A DNA stretch of 64,000 bases, taken from assembly GCA_039707655.1 (NCBI GenBank), contig CM077676.1:84469895-84533894 (forward strand). The letters run 5' to 3'. Below, one piece after another: positions 20,352 through 32,478 of the stretch. The notes under the pieces are model-generated. The model was not told the DNA's origin, made no database searches, and was given only the letters and a program-made list of their open reading frames with translations. Made by a program: the position numbers and the translations under genes. This DNA is from Elymus sibiricus. Taxonomy: Eukaryota; Streptophyta; Magnoliopsida; Poales; Poaceae. The stretch's first letter is position 1. Each line of letters starts with the position of its first letter.

Positions 20352-20950
20352 GGTGGGCAACAGATGCAAAACAGATTTTGCTGCCAAGGTCTTGGATGTA
20401 CTGCATGAAGGTGCGGCTCGTGAATTGTGTGCCGTTGTTGGTGATGATTCTGTTAGGAACCCCAAAACGGCAAACTAATCCTTTGAAGAACTTGACGGCC
20501 GATTGCGCTGTCACCTTCCTCACTAGCTCCACTTTAGGCCACTTTGGGAACTTTTCGATTGCGACATACAAGAACTCAAAGCCCCCGACAGCACGGGGGA
20601 AAGGGCCCAAGATATCGAGCCCCCAGACCGAAAAGGGCCAGGAGAGAGGGATTGTTTGGAGAGCTTGAGCTGGCTGATGTATGTTCTTTGAATGGAACTG
20701 GCATGCTTCACACTTGGTCACTAGCTCAGTCGCATCCTGGAGTGCAGTGGGCCAATAGAAGCCTTGCCGGAATGCCTTGCCGGCAAGTGCCCTAGATCCT
20801 ATGTGAGAGCCACATATGCCTCCGTGTATCTCCGCCAACAGCTTTAGTCCATCTTCCCGGCAAATGCACTTCAATTTCACACCGTTTGGTCTCTTTCTGT
20901 ACAGAATGGTATGCATAAACTGATACATACTTGACTGACGGGCTACTCTC
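20352..20950 (-). pseudogene. E1 integrase, N-terminal zinc finger and first half of the catalytic core
   Basis: The HHCC-type zinc-binding segment is visible (HGGICGSHIGSR followed by CEACQFHS). The core begins at GLDILGPF, which holds the first catalytic aspartate. At the second catalytic position the sequence reads RIITNNGTQF, where the family has aspartate in the TDNGTQF-type motif, so the DDE triad is broken by a D-to-N change. The C1 transposon is inserted shortly after, splitting the gene before the third catalytic residue. The rest of integrase is at 3009-3382. Confidence 0.88.
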
Positions 20951-21249
20951 TCAGCTTCTTCTTGCTCATCGGGAAGTTCTCCTGTTTGTAGGAAATGAAC
21001 TATCTGCTGTGCCCATGCCGGAGCCTGTGGCTCGACGACAAGGATTAAAGGCATCTCTTCGGCCGCGGGAGCGCTTGCTTCTGCGGCAAGAACCTGGGGT
21101 TCTGCGCTAAGCGGCTGCTCACCAGGAACGGTGTCGTTGTTCCCGGCAACATCCTTGTCGACGGCTGCCGGGAGCTCTGCCGGAAAATACTTGCTGGTAT
21201 TCAACTTTCTTCTCTTACTGGCCTGCGTTGATGGAGTGACCGTGGGTTG

Positions 21250-21961
21250 ATTCAAATGGAGCACAAAAGTTCCTGGTTCCAAGGGAAGCTTTTGAGCGGC
21301 ACATTTTGACACGTCGTCAGCAATGCTATTTTCCGCACGAGGGATGTGCTCTATTTGTAACCTGTCAAAGTGTTCTTCCAATTTCCTCACTTCTTCCACG
21401 TATGCTTCCATTAACGGGCTCTCGTAATCTTTGTTTACTTGCTTCACAACAAGCTGTGAGTCCCCGCGGACGATCAATTTTTTGATACCAAGGTCCGCTG
21501 CAATCCTGAGACCGGCAAGGAGTCCTTCATACTCAGCAGTGTTGTTTGTATCTTGCTCCCTGGGAAAGTGCATTTGAACCACATACTTGAGGTGTTCTCA
21601 GGTGGGTGCGACAAGCAGCACTCCGGCACCGGCGCCTTGCAGCGAGAAGGAACCGTCAAAGTACATGACCCATTTCTTTGCTGCTTCCTTGCCGGGGAGA
21701 GCTGTTTCTTGAATTTCTTTGTCTTGCGTTGGTGTCCATTCTACAATGAACTCCGTCAAGGCTCTACTCTGAATAGTTGAAGTGCTCTCAAACTTCAGTG
21801 CAAAGCTTGACAATTCCAACGCCCTCTCCACTATCCTGCCAGTTGCCTCTGGATTCCTCAAGATGCGTTGCAACAGAAAGCGGGTGATGACGGTGATTTC
21901 ATGTGCTTGGAAGTAGTGACGCAGCTTCCTCGAGGCCATAAGAAGGCCGAAAAGCAACTTC
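21250..21961 (-). pseudogene. E1 RNase H region
   Basis: This RNase H-fold domain removes RNA from the RNA-DNA hybrid. The four acidic positions are visible: YFDGS (near 21650), TAEYEGL (near 21540), RGDSQLVVKQ (near 21465) and NSIADDVSK (near 21310). A TGA at 21598-21600, where glycine is expected, interrupts the domain just after the first motif; the frame is otherwise open. A variable proline/alanine-rich linker (about 21230-21000) leads to integrase. Confidence 0.88.
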
Positions 21962-23241
21962 TGGACCCTAGACTATCTCGATCTAGCCCCCTGCAGAAGG
22001 GAACTGAGGAAATACACTGGTCGCTGCACCACTTTCTTCTTCGGCACTTTTTGTTGATTACCTCCATTTGCTTGGCTATTTCTGACTTGTCGGCACCATG
22101 ATTTGCCGAAGAAGATTCTGTTTCGTCGCTGGATCGGTTTGCCGCGGTTACTTCCTCGTCATTGGGTTCCCTCTGCGCCACTAATGCAGCACTAGACACT
22201 TGATTCGTTGCCGCTACGTATAGCAGCAACGGCTCTTGTGGACTTGGCGCAACTAGTGTTGGCGCAGAGGAGAGGTATCTTTTCAAGTCCTGCAGCGCGG
22301 CCTCCGCTTCCGGAGTCCATTTCATCGGACCTGCCTTTTTCAAAATCTTGAAAAACGGCAGGGCACGCTCAGCGGATCTTGAAATGAACCAACTCAAGGA
22401 AGCAACACAACCGGCAAGACGCCGCACATTTTTGATGCTTTTGTGCTTGAATTTGCTCAATCGCTTTGAACTTGTCGGGATTCGCTTCGATTCCTCATTG
22501 AGATACAAAGAATCCGAGAAGCTTACCGGATGGAACGCCAAACACGCACTTCTCGGGATTGAGCTTCAAGTTGATTTTGCGCAAGTTTGCAAATGTTTCT
22601 TCCAAGTCTTGAATGAGGGTAGATTTGTCCTTGGTCTTGACTACTATATCATCCATGTACGCTTTCACATTCCTGTGCAGCTGGGGCTCAAAACCAATCT
22701 GGACTGCTCTTGCAAATGTCGAACCAGCACTCTTTAATCCGAAAGGCATGCGCACAAAGCAGTACGTGCCACATGGAGTAATGAATGCGGTTTTCTCCTC
22801 ATCCTCATTGGCCATGAAAATCTGATGGTATCCAGAATATGCATCAAGGAAAGGGAGCAAATCACAGCCAGAAGTGGAGTCTACAATTTGATCGATGCAC
22901 GGCAAAGGAAAAGGATCCTTTGGACAAGCCTTGTTAATATTGGTGTAGTCAATACACAGTCTTCACTTTCCATTCGCTTTGCGCACCACAACTCGGTTTG
23001 CTAACCATGTGGGATGTAGTACACCTCTGACCAGGCCTGCTGCTTCAAGTTTCTGGATCTCTTCGGCAATAAACTGTTGCCGTTCCAATGCTTGCTTCCA
23101 GACTTTTTGCTTGACGGGCCGAGCGTGCGGACCGACAGCAAGGTGGTGCTCAATTACCTCCCTGGGAACACCGGGGATGTCAGATGGTCGGCATGCAAAC
23201 ACATCGACATTCGCCCGCGGGAAGGCAATGAGCGCGCTTTC
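21962..23241 (-). pseudogene. E1 reverse transcriptase region
   Basis: This region copied the element RNA to DNA. Visible blocks in order are: RT N-terminus (VIEHHLAVGP, LEAAGLVRGV), the LCIDYTNINKACPKDPFPLP block, FLDAYSGYHQI, the palm catalytic box YMDDIVVKT near 22630-22660, and the thumb/connection segment (WFISRSAERALPFFKILKKAGPMKW). Breaks are TGA at 22963-22965 where tryptophan is expected, TGA at 22495-22497 where arginine is expected, a 1-nt frameshift near 22450, a compensating shift near 22035, and another stop near 21975. Both catalytic aspartates of YMDD remain. Confidence 0.9.
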
Positions 23242-24096
23242 CTATTTGTCGTCAAGGGTGGCACTGATGGTGAAGGTACCGTTAGTGCCGTCCTCCCTCG
23301 CTGGTACCTTCTTGGTTGCCGGTGCAGTGGCTTTGGATTTCTTACCGGCAGAGCACCCCGGCAGGTCTTCAACAGGCACGCAGCACTCCATAGAGGTGCG
23401 CTTCCCGGAGTCTTTGCTAAAGGTCTTGCCGGACTTCTTGTTTTCCTTCTTCTTGGCGGGAGCTGGTGCCTTAGCGGCCTTTGGTGCAACCGCATCTCTG
23501 TACATCTTGTCGATGCAAATGACTGCATCTTTCTTGTCGGAGTTGATGGAAATGACACCCATCGGCCCTGGCATCTTCAACGTGTTGTATGCATAATGAG
23601 ACGCTGCCATGAATTTTGCCAAGGCTGGGCGGCCAAGAATTCCATTGTACGGCAAGGGGATTTTGACAACGTTAAACACAATCTTTTCCATTCTGTAGTT
23701 TAACTCCCCGCCAAACGTCACCGGTAACGTGATCTTTCCCTTGGGCTGGCTTCTTCCCAGGTTTACTCCTTGAAACGTGCCCGTTTTCTCGAGTTCCTCA
23801 TCGGGGATCTGCAGCCTCTTGATAACTTCCAGAGAGATCAGATTCAGGCCGGCCCCACCGTCAACTAACATCTTCGTTACTTGGAGGTTGCGAATTGTTG
23901 GTGAAACCAACAAGGGCAAACACCCGACCGCAGTTATGCGATCAGGGTGGTCCTCGGCATCGAAAATGATAGGCGTGTGTGACCACTTGATTGGCTTTTC
24001 AGAGCCCATTGCCGGTTCTGCCGCGTTAACCTCACGCGCCCACTGCTTCAGTTGGCGGTGAGAGGAGTGCAAAGATGCTCCTCCGTCAACGCACAT
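23242..24096 (-). pseudogene. E1 aspartic protease region
   Basis: This is the retroviral-type aspartic protease segment of the polyprotein, in the same frame as the end of gag. The active-site motif reads MLVDGGAGLNLI, with DGG where many families have D-S/T-G; that variant is usual in some plant Gypsy lineages. The C-terminal flap motif ILGRPALAKF follows about 65 residues later. A lysine/alanine-rich linker leads toward RT. The frame is closed by TAG at 23242-23244 inside the linker, probably a CAG-to-TAG change, and reopens at once toward RT. It is part of one degraded gag-pol gene. Confidence 0.85.
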
Positions 24097-24234
24097 GGCC
24101 TCGGTTGCCTTCTGGAATTCTTGTTCACTGGTTTCATCGTCGTCCTCTTCCTCACTTCCATCATCTTCTTCTTTCTTTTTGCGGTCTCTAGCAGGCTTTT
24201 CTTTCTGCTGCTTGGCCTTGCCGCGGCGGCCTCC

Positions 24235-26252
24235 TCAACCACCACGGCCCTTTTTGCCAGATCCACCGGCACCATATTGACCCTTCTCTTTGTCGCGCTT
24301 CTCGTATTCGGCCTTCTGTTTCTCAAGAAGGTGCTCGACTTGCCGACACTCTTGGAGATCATGGCCTTTGGTACAGTGAATCTTGCAGTATGGCCCATCA
24401 GACTTGCCGGCTTTCTCGTTTGCCGCCGCCTCCAGGCAAGCGGCGCATACAGCAACCTCCTTGCCGGAGTTCTCAGTCTTGGCTTTCTTGGCGGACTCGG
24501 AGTTGCCGGAGCCTTCGACAGCCATAACAGTTTTACCCTTGCGCTTTCTGTTGCGCTTCCGGCCCTTCTTCCTCGGGGTGGCAGCATCATCATCCTCAGA
24601 ATCTACTTCGGCACCAGCGTCCTCCCCGAGAAGCCTCCTTCCTTCCTTAGCACGTGCGCACTTATCCGCCAACGTATAAAGCTCGTTGACGGTCTTGGGC
24701 AACTTGACGTTCATTTTCTCCCGCATCCTTCGATTGCGCACGTTCGTGTGAAAGGCAGCAATCATGGCTGCGGGGTGCACATCTGGAATATTACGGTGCA
24801 CACGGCTGAACCTCTGGATGTACTTGCGTAAAGTTTCACCATCTCTTTGCGGGATCACTTGCAAGTCGCTGGGCTGTCCAGGGGCTTTGTGGCCCCCGGT
24901 AAAGGCACCAACGAACTCGTTGTAGAGATCAGACCACGAAGAAATGGAGTTCTCCGGCAAGTTCTTCAGCCAAGACCTCACGTTGGGTTTCAGTACCAAC
25001 GGGAAGTAGTTGGCGAGGATTTTCTCATCTCTTCCCCCGGCAGCTTGCACGGCGATCGGGTAGATGCCCAGAAACTCTGCCGGGTTCAGCTTGCCGTCAT
25101 ACTTTTCTGGCACTTCTGGCTTGAAAGCTCGAACGGACGGCCATCAAACTTGTCGTTGCTCATGGGTATTGGCGGGACATCCAACCTCATAAGGTAGATA
25201 TCCGCCAACCCCTGGAGCAGGCTCATCAACGATGGGGACGTTGCGCGCCTCAAATTGACGGCGCGCCTCCCGGCGTCGTTCGATGGTGGTGCGGGCGTCT
25301 TCTGCCCGCCTGTCTCGCAGCACTTGCCACTGATCTTGCCGTGCTCGTGGATCCGAAGAGCCCATCGATACCTCATCAGGCTCGAAGGATCGTCGAGCTT
25401 GATGCGGTTGTTGGCGTCATTGCTGCTGAGATTGTTGCCGCTGAGGTGATTGCATCATTAGCGTAGTGCTGTCAACGCGGCCACCAACTGGGGTTGCTGG
25501 TGCCATTTGCGGACGCCGTGAGGGCTCCGCTTGCTGTGATTTACTGGCCTCGGCAAACCCAATCAAGCTTTGGATGGTAGCTCTCCACTCATCCATCTTC
25601 TCTGCCGCTGGAGGGAAGTTCAGCAGCATCTGGGCTCGCACCATTGCTCCAACCGCCGTGGCTGGCATGGCCGGAAGCGAAGAGCGCAAGTCGCTCTACT
25701 CCTGGCAGAGCCAGTAGGAGCGCCATCGCGGTCTTGCTGCCGCGGCACATGGTCAGCGGCGGGTCGCCGTGGCGGAGGCGGTGCCTGGGGATACGGGATT
25801 TGGTCAACAGGGGTCTTGCCATGAGGTCGCCGCTGCCCGGAGTCATTGGCGCCGCTCGGAGCTGTGCCGTGCCCGTTGTACGAGGGGCGCGGCGTCTGTC
25901 CTGAGGCTGCAATCTTAGACGCCGCCGCGGCGGGATCTTGGCTCGCGCCGGCCCGGGCGTTACCGCTCCGGTGGCTGCGTTCGTCGGCGCGGCGAGGAGG
26001 AGGAGGAGGAAGAGGTCGTCCGTCCGCTCCGCCCGCGCCGTCGCGGCTCTGTTCGCCAGAGGATCGAGGAAGTCGACCGCCCCCAGCGTGCTTGTCTCCC
26101 GCGCCAACCGCGGTGGGCGTGGCGACTGCGCCACCTGCGCTGGTCGTGCCAACCGCGGTATCCGCACCGCCCGCATTGGCCGCGCCGCCCGCGTTGCCTG
26201 CGGATGCGTGCGGGGTGGCCATCATCGTGATGCCCTTCTTCTTGGGCGCCAT
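24235..26252 (-). pseudogene. gag: E1 gag, frameshifted
   Basis: This is the structural (capsid/nucleocapsid) gene. The likely start is the ATG at 26252 (MAPKKKG); a serine-rich stretch before it reads open only from a non-ATG codon. The N-terminal third is Ala/Gly/Pro-rich and low complexity. The capsid-like part lies at 25113-24700 (motifs YDGKLNPAEFLGIY, WSDLYNEF, ETLRKYIQRF). It is followed by a lysine/arginine-rich stretch and a cysteine/histidine knuckle-like motif, YCKIHCTKGHDLQEC, near 24330-24380. The reading moves between two minus-strand frames at about 25650 and twice between 25144 and 25113, with a stop at 25417. The segment ends in TGA at 24235, after which the same frame continues into the protease region. 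It is a non-functional copy. Confidence 0.85.
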
Positions 26253-26338
26253 CGACGACGAGGAGGACGATGAGGAGGTCGATGAAGAAGACGAAGAAGA
26301 CGCGCAATCCACTGATCAAAGTTCGCGCAGGCGACGCC

Positions 26339-26356
26339 CCCCTACCTGGCGTGCCA
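26339..26356 (-). other. E1 primer binding site (putative)
   Basis: Immediately inside the inferred LTR end the minus strand reads TGGCACGCCAGGTAGG. A TGG-initial stretch a few bases from the LTR is the expected position for pairing with a tRNA 3' end (CCA). Which tRNA is not established. Confidence 0.5.
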
Positions 26357-26360
26357 AAGA

Positions 26361-27207
26361 TGTCATGGGTACGACCATCTATGGGGCCATCCAGCCCCTT
26401 GTGGTTCGGTAAGGGGGATCAACGTGCACAAAGAGCATGAACAATGGAAGATGCAAGAGATTTACCCAGGTTCGGGCCGCTGAGAAGCGTAAAACCCAAC
26501 TCCTGCTTTTGGTGTATTGGCTGTGTGAGAGCACAAGTACAAGGAGCGCTTCTCCCGGCAAGGTGCAGAGAGAGCTGCTACGCGAGGCATGCTGGTGTTT
26601 GAAAAGGGGTCTGAATGCCTCTAACTGTTGCCTTGGCCCTCCTTTTATAGCTCAAGGGGTCACCACAGTGGCAAAACAGTAATTACATAATGATTAGACA
26701 GCAACCAGTGCTATCATACCTAACTCTACCAGTTTAGGAAAAAAGCATTAAATGCGCCGTTAGGTGTCATGTGGAGAGGTAGCCCCGGCACGGTGTCTGC
26801 ACCGCTTGCCCAGCTACCTCGTATTATGCTGACGCGCCTCCTGGACGGGTGTCATTAGAGGCAGATCCTATTCCAGTGTGCTGACATGTGCCCGACAAGC
26901 CTTACCAAACAGCCTGCGCGGTCGACACCTCACCCACTAGCGGACATCTATGCGGTGAGGTGGAGCGCAGGAGGGCTGGCAAAAGCTTGCCGGTACGGAG
27001 CTTGTCGGGTCTTCACCTTGCCGGTTTAGCCTCGCCGGCAAGGTAAGTCTTCATCTTCGGTACTAGTTGAGTGATGTGTCTTGAGCTTCTTTCTGGTGGC
27101 TTCTGCGACTGGGCTCTGAATCTTGGTCTTGGTGGTTCCCGGCAACGAGGCTGCTACTGTTTGTGCATAAGTCAGGGTATAAAATACCCATGTTTTATAC
27201 ACCGACA
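26361..27207 (-). repeat. E1 5' LTR
   Basis: Read on the minus strand the LTR opens TGTCGGTGTATAAAAC at 27207 and plausibly ends in GACA at 26361, giving TGTC/GACA ends and 847 bp. It matches the left-hand LTR copies (1057-1840 and 1-372) with scattered substitutions. A TATA box, TATAAAAGG, lies at 26641-26649 on the minus strand, the expected place for the retrotransposon promoter. The inner boundary is inferred from the GACA end and the adjacent primer-binding-like sequence, because the left copies lack the last 75 bp of this LTR. Confidence 0.8.
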
Positions 27208-27212
27208 GTACC

Positions 27213-28869
27213 TGATGTCTACTATGCAACTTTATTCTTGTAGACTCTGTTGGGCCTCCAAGCGCAGAGTTTTGTAGGACAGTAGCAAATTTCTCTCAAG
27301 TGGATGACCTAAGGTTTATCATTCCGTGGGAGGTGTAGGATGAAGATGGTCTCTCTCAAACAACCCTGCAACCAAATACAAGCAATCTCTTGTGTTCCCA
27401 AGACACCCAATACAATGGTAAATTGTATAGGTGCACTAGTTCGGCGAAGAGATGATGATACAAGTGTAGTATGGATAGTAGATATAGGTTTTTATAATCT
27501 GAAATAATAAAAACAGCAAGGTAACAAGTACTAAAAGTGAGCACAGATGGCATTGCACTGCTTGGAAACATGTCCTAGGGTTCATACTTTCACTAGTGCA
27601 ATCTCTCAACAGTGCTAACATAATTTAATGATATAACAATCCCTCAACGTGCGACAAAGAATCACTCCATAGTTTCTATCAGAGAAAGTAGGACGAAAAC
27701 ATGTATCAACCCCTATGCATAGATTACCCCAATTTCACCACGGGAATCCGCAAGTTGATTACCAAAACATACATCAAGTGACTCAATAGAATACCCCATT
27801 GTCACCACGGGTATCCACATGCAAGACATATATCAAGTGTTCTCAAGTCCAATATTCAATCCAACATAGCGAAACATCAAAGTTCCTATCTATCGGAGAA
27901 CATAAGATGAAATTGTTTGTAGGGTACGAAACCACCTCAAAGTTATCTTTTCGATCAATCTATTGAGCCATCCCTATAAGTGTCACAAACAGCCCTAGAG
28001 TTCGTACTAAATAACACCATATGATACGCATCAATTAATTCTAATGTCACCTAGATACTCCAATGTCACCACAAGTATCCGTGAGTTCATTATTCTATAC
28101 GCATCAAAAAGTTTCAGATTCATAATGTTCAATCCAACACAAAGATCTTCAAGGAGCAAGACTCAATTCATCACAACAAGATAGAGAGGAAAGAACACCA
28201 TATGATCCAACTATATTAACAAAGCTCATGGTACATCAAGATCGTGCCAAATCAAGAACACGAGAGAGAGAGATCAAACACATAGCTACTGGTGCATACC
28301 CTCAGCCCAGAGGGTGAACTACTCCTACCTCATCATGGAAGCAGCGGGGATGATGGAGATGGCTTCCGGTGATGATTCCCCCCTTCGGCAGGGTGCCGGA
28401 ATGGTGCTCCGGATGAGATCGCTTCGGAACAGAGGCTTGCGGCGGCGGAAAAACTCATCAAGGTTAACTTTCGGGGGTTTCCGAATATATAAGAATTTTC
28501 AGCGTTGGAATCACGCGAAGAGGGGCCACAGGGGGCCAAAAGGCATCAGGGCGCGCCTACCCCCCAGGGCGCGCCCTGTTGCCTTGTGGGGCCCCTGTGG
28601 GTCTTCTAGTACTCCCTCGAAGCTTCCCGGGTCTCTTTCCTTCCAGAAAAAATCATCAAAAAGTTTCATTCCGTTTGGACTTCGTTTGGTATGGATTTTC
28701 TGGAAAACCAAATACATGCAGAAAATAGCAACTAGCACTGGGAACTAGGTTAAAATGTTAGTCCATGAAAATCATATAAAAGTCATATAAAAGTGCCCCA
28801 AAACCATATAAAATTATTGCCAACATGGCATGAATACTTCATAAATTATAGATACGTTGGAGACGTATC
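27213..28869 (-). repeat. E2 3' LTR
   Basis: 1657 bp. On the minus strand it opens TGATACGTCTCCAACG at 28869 and ends AGTAGACATCA at 27213, with TGAT/ATCA ends. Confidence 0.92.
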
Positions 28870-31371
28870 AGCATCCCCAAGCTTAATTCCTGCTCGTCCT
28901 CGAGTTGCTAAATGATAAAAGAAATAATTTATGAAGTGTGAACGCTAGCATAGTGCATAAGTTTAATCAATGATAATTTCAATCACTTTTCCTAGCATCA
29001 TAACAGCAACTCTTTCTCATAAAACTCATCACGATGAAGTAGCAATCAATTCACATGTTATGTTTTAAACAATGCATTATCTTGAAACTTAACAAGCTAT
29101 GTTCTTAGTCACCAAACAATTTCAATGCATCTCATTTTCAACAAAGTCTAAGTAAGAGCTCCACATACTCAATTATCATATAGTCTTCTATGATTGCTAA
29201 TACTCAAAGCATATTTTTAGAACAAATAGCATCCATCAAACACAGAGAAAGATAGGGGCTTGATGTTTCGCCTCCCAACTTACTTACCATAGAGATAAAT
29301 GTCAACAATAATAATTCATGATCAAATATATTCGAATGGCTATATGTGCCTGGATCTTTCCCCACCACATGATGCTTGCCAACTAGAGAATAGGTTGGAA
29401 TAAGAAATTGACTCAACATAAATAAAATTAACAGAAAAAGTAAAAAATAAGCCCTTCGCAGAGGGAAGCATGGATTTGCAGAGGTGCTAGAACTCATTGC
29501 TTAAAACAGAGATGAATACATTTTGAGTGGTGTGCCTTTCCTGTCAACGTCACGACTAAGGTATTAAATATCTTCCATGCTAAACACATTATTGGTAGTT
29601 CCCATGCAGAAATGAAAAGTTTAACTCCCCCTCAACCATTCAAACGCAAGCCAAGGCTAGCCGAATTCACGGGTGCCCTCCAAACTTTCAACTTTCCATG
29701 GGGAGCTTTTTGTCTTATTATATATTTTTTTCTTTTTGATTGACGGGACTGGGCATCCCAATTACCAGCCTCTCTCGTGCAAGGACAAGTGAATAAACAC
29801 CCGTCATGAGAATAACCCACTTAGCATGGAAGATACTGACCGCCCCGTCACTCCATGAGCGGTACGGGCACACAAAACAGATGTTTATTTGAAGGTTTTA
29901 GAGATGGCACATGCAAATTTACTTGGAACGGCAGGGTAATACCGTATATAGGTAGATATGGTGGACACTCATGGAAGAAACTTGGCTCAAGGATTTTGGA
30001 TGCACAAGCAGTATTCCCGCTTAGTACAGAAATTTTCGCTTGCAATGATCCTAAACAAGCACCACATGTTGGACGATCCATAACAATATAACTTCGATGC
30101 AAATATACCCAACCGTAACTCATTACGATGTCTTCCTTGTCCAACTTCAACTAATTTGCTCAATTTATAAAATAATTAATGTGTGTTCACAATCATAAAA
30201 GATGTCCAGGATAATATATTTGTATGTGAAAGTTTTCTTCCTTATACTAATCATTCATGAATTGCTTGTATGACTAATATTGTGATTTGTCAAACTTTAA
30301 TAGATTTTACTTTCTAAACCAAATGTGAAAATACTACTAAACATTTGCAACATATATAATTTCAGATTTATGATATTCAATTCATTCAAACATTTTCTCT
30401 TAGGATATAAGTGAAGCACGAGAATGAATGACAAACTACTCCAAAAGATATAAGTGAAGATCAATGAGTAGTCAAGCAATTAAGTAGCTATGTGAAGACT
30501 CTCTCCAAATGAAGATTTCAGATCCAAGTATTTTATACAAACAGCAAGTAAAATTAAAAGGCGTTCCAAGCAAAACACATATCATGTGACGAAGAAAAAT
30601 ATAGTTCCAAGTGAGGTTACCGATAATGTTGAAGACGAAAGAGGGGATGCCTTCCGGGGCATCCCCAAGCTTAGTTGCTTGGGTCTTCCTTGAATATTAC
30701 GTTGCGGTGCCTTGGGTATCCCCAAGCTTAGGGTCTTGCCACTCCTTATTCTCCTCATATCAATATCTCACCCAAAACTTGAAAACTTCAATCACACAAA
30801 ACTTAACGGAACTTCGTGAGATGGCTTAGTATAATAAAGAATAAATCATCACTTTGGTACTGTCAAGAAAAGATTCATAATTGTTCCCACATAATGCCTA
30901 CTGTATTCTATCATTTCCACAATTTATATCCCACAATATAAGCTATGGAAACACTAAAACAAGTAAACTATGCAATAAAAACAGAATCTGTCAAAACAGA
31001 ACAACACGTAATGATCTAATTTTTCATCATACTTCTGTAACTCCAAAAATTCTGAAAAATTAGGAAATGTAAAACATTTGTATCCTAATACTGTGTAAAA
31101 AATTCAGAATTCATGATGTTCCAGTACAGAATAACAATTCTAATACTGAATACAAAAGTTTCTGTTTTTGAACAGAATCAATTCACAAATCATTTGCACT
31201 ATCTCAAAGCTTTACTTGGAACTTTATTGAAACAAAAGCTATAAAACATGATTACTACAGTATCTTAATCATGTGAAAACACAAAAACAGTAGGTAAAAA
31301 TATTGGGTTGTCTCTCAACAAGCGCTTTTCTTTAATGCCTTTTTCGCTAGGCATGATGATTTCAATGATGC
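28870..31371 (-). other. E2 noncoding internal region with polypurine tract
   Basis: The polypurine tract is AAGCTTGGGGATGC on the minus strand at 28870-28883, next to the 3' LTR. Additional copies of the same motif lie at 30658-30674 and 30714-30730. A 9-bp-stem hairpin (GGGGATGCC/GGCATCCCC) is at 30643-30666. Positions about 29455-30050 are similar to 34480-35060 in E0. No credible ORF was found. Confidence 0.8.
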
Positions 31372-32420
31372 TCACATAAAAGTAAAGAGTTGAAACATAA
31401 CGGGAGCATCATGAAGCATATGACTAGCACATTTAAGCCTAACCCACTTCCTATGCATAGGGATTTTGTGAGCAAACAATTTGTGGGAGCAAGAATCAAC
31501 TAGCATAGGAAGGCAAAACAAGTATAACTTCGAAACTTTCAACACATAGAGAGGAAACTTGATATTATTGACATATGTAAAAGCACATGTTCCTCTCTCA
31601 TAATAATTTTCAGTAGCATCATGAATGAATTCAGAAATATAACTATCACATAAAGCATTCTTCTCATGATCTACAAGCATAATTTTTTTGTTACCCTCCA
31701 CATAAGCAAATTTATTGTCATCAATAGTAGTGGGAGCAAACTCAACAAAATAACTATCATGAGATACTTGATTGACATAACCAAATTGAATATTAAAATC
31801 ATGATGACAAGTTTCATGGTGATTATTACTTTTTATAGCATACATGTCATCACAATAATCATCATAGATAGCAACTTTGTTGTCATAATCAATTGAAACC
31901 TCTTCCAAAATAGTGGAATCATCATTAAATAAAGTCATGACCTCTCCAATTCCACTTTCATAATTATTACAATAAGATTCAACACCCTCCAAAATAGTGG
32001 GACCATTATTACCTAGAGTTGACACTCGTCCACACCACTTTCATCAATATAATAATTATAAATAGGAGGGATGATTTCATCATAATAAATTTGCTCATCA
32101 AAACTTGGGGGACTAAAAATATCATCTTCATCAAACATAGCATCCCCAAGCTTGTGGCTTTGCATATCATTAGCATCATGGATATTCATAGAAAGCATAC
32201 TAACAACATTACAATCATGCTCATCATTCAAAGGACTCACATTAAACATTTTATTAAATTCTTCCTCTAACAAATGAGCACAATTATCGGAATACATATT
32301 TTCAAGAAAGACATCATAAAGGTGAAGCATTTGATGCAACTTCAATTCCATTTTTTTTGTAGTTTTATTTTTATAAACCAAACTAGTCATAAAACAAGAA
32401 ACTAAAAGATTCAATTGCAA
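31372..32420 (-). pseudogene. E2 acidic ORF pair of unknown function
   Basis: Two minus-strand ORFs (32420-32013, 135 residues, and 32025-31372, 217 residues) overlap by 13 bases in different frames. They probably come from one ORF with a 1-nt frameshift near 32020. The product is rich in Asp, Glu, Asn, His and Tyr and has repeated motifs of the type (P)TILEGVE and STILEEVS. I recognise no gag, protease or nucleic-acid-binding domain. Its position just after the primer binding site is that of gag. The function is not known to me. Confidence 0.55.
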
Positions 32421-32450
32421 GGTCTAAAGATATACCTTCAAGCAGTCAAC

Positions 32451-32468
32451 TCCCCGGCAACGGCGCCA
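32451..32468 (-). other. E2 primer binding site
   Basis: The minus strand reads TGGCGCCGTTGCCGGGGA, 10 bases inside the LTR. The same sequence with one change is the primer site of E3. A TGG start pairs with a tRNA 3' CCA end. Confidence 0.85.
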
Positions 32469-32478
32469 GAAATGAGCT

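Larger units (their letters stand above)
1..27207 (-). mobile_element. E1: Ty3/Gypsy LTR retrotransposon, left end outside window, interrupted by C1
   Basis: The element reads on the minus strand: 5' LTR 27207-26361, gag, protease, RT, RNase H, integrase, 3' untranslated region, then LTR sequence at the left edge. The order protease-RT-RNase H-integrase is that of Ty3/Gypsy (Metaviridae-type) elements. It is interrupted by C1 at 3386-20351; the 3-bp duplication GGT (3383-3385 and 20352-20354) shows C1 is a later insertion. About 10.2 kb of E1 itself lies in the window. Every coding domain carries stops or frameshifts, so this is a dead copy. From 25113 down to 20352 nearly all coding sequence stays in one minus-strand frame, which resumes correctly at 3382 once C1 is removed. 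The left border and left TSD are outside the window. Confidence 0.93.

Noticed and set aside
24052..24831. 259-codon plus-strand ORF antisense to E1 gag-protease
   Set aside because: It is a shadow of the real minus-strand coding sequence.
25846..26412. 188-codon plus-strand ORF
   Set aside because: Antisense to the low-complexity N-terminus of E1 gag.
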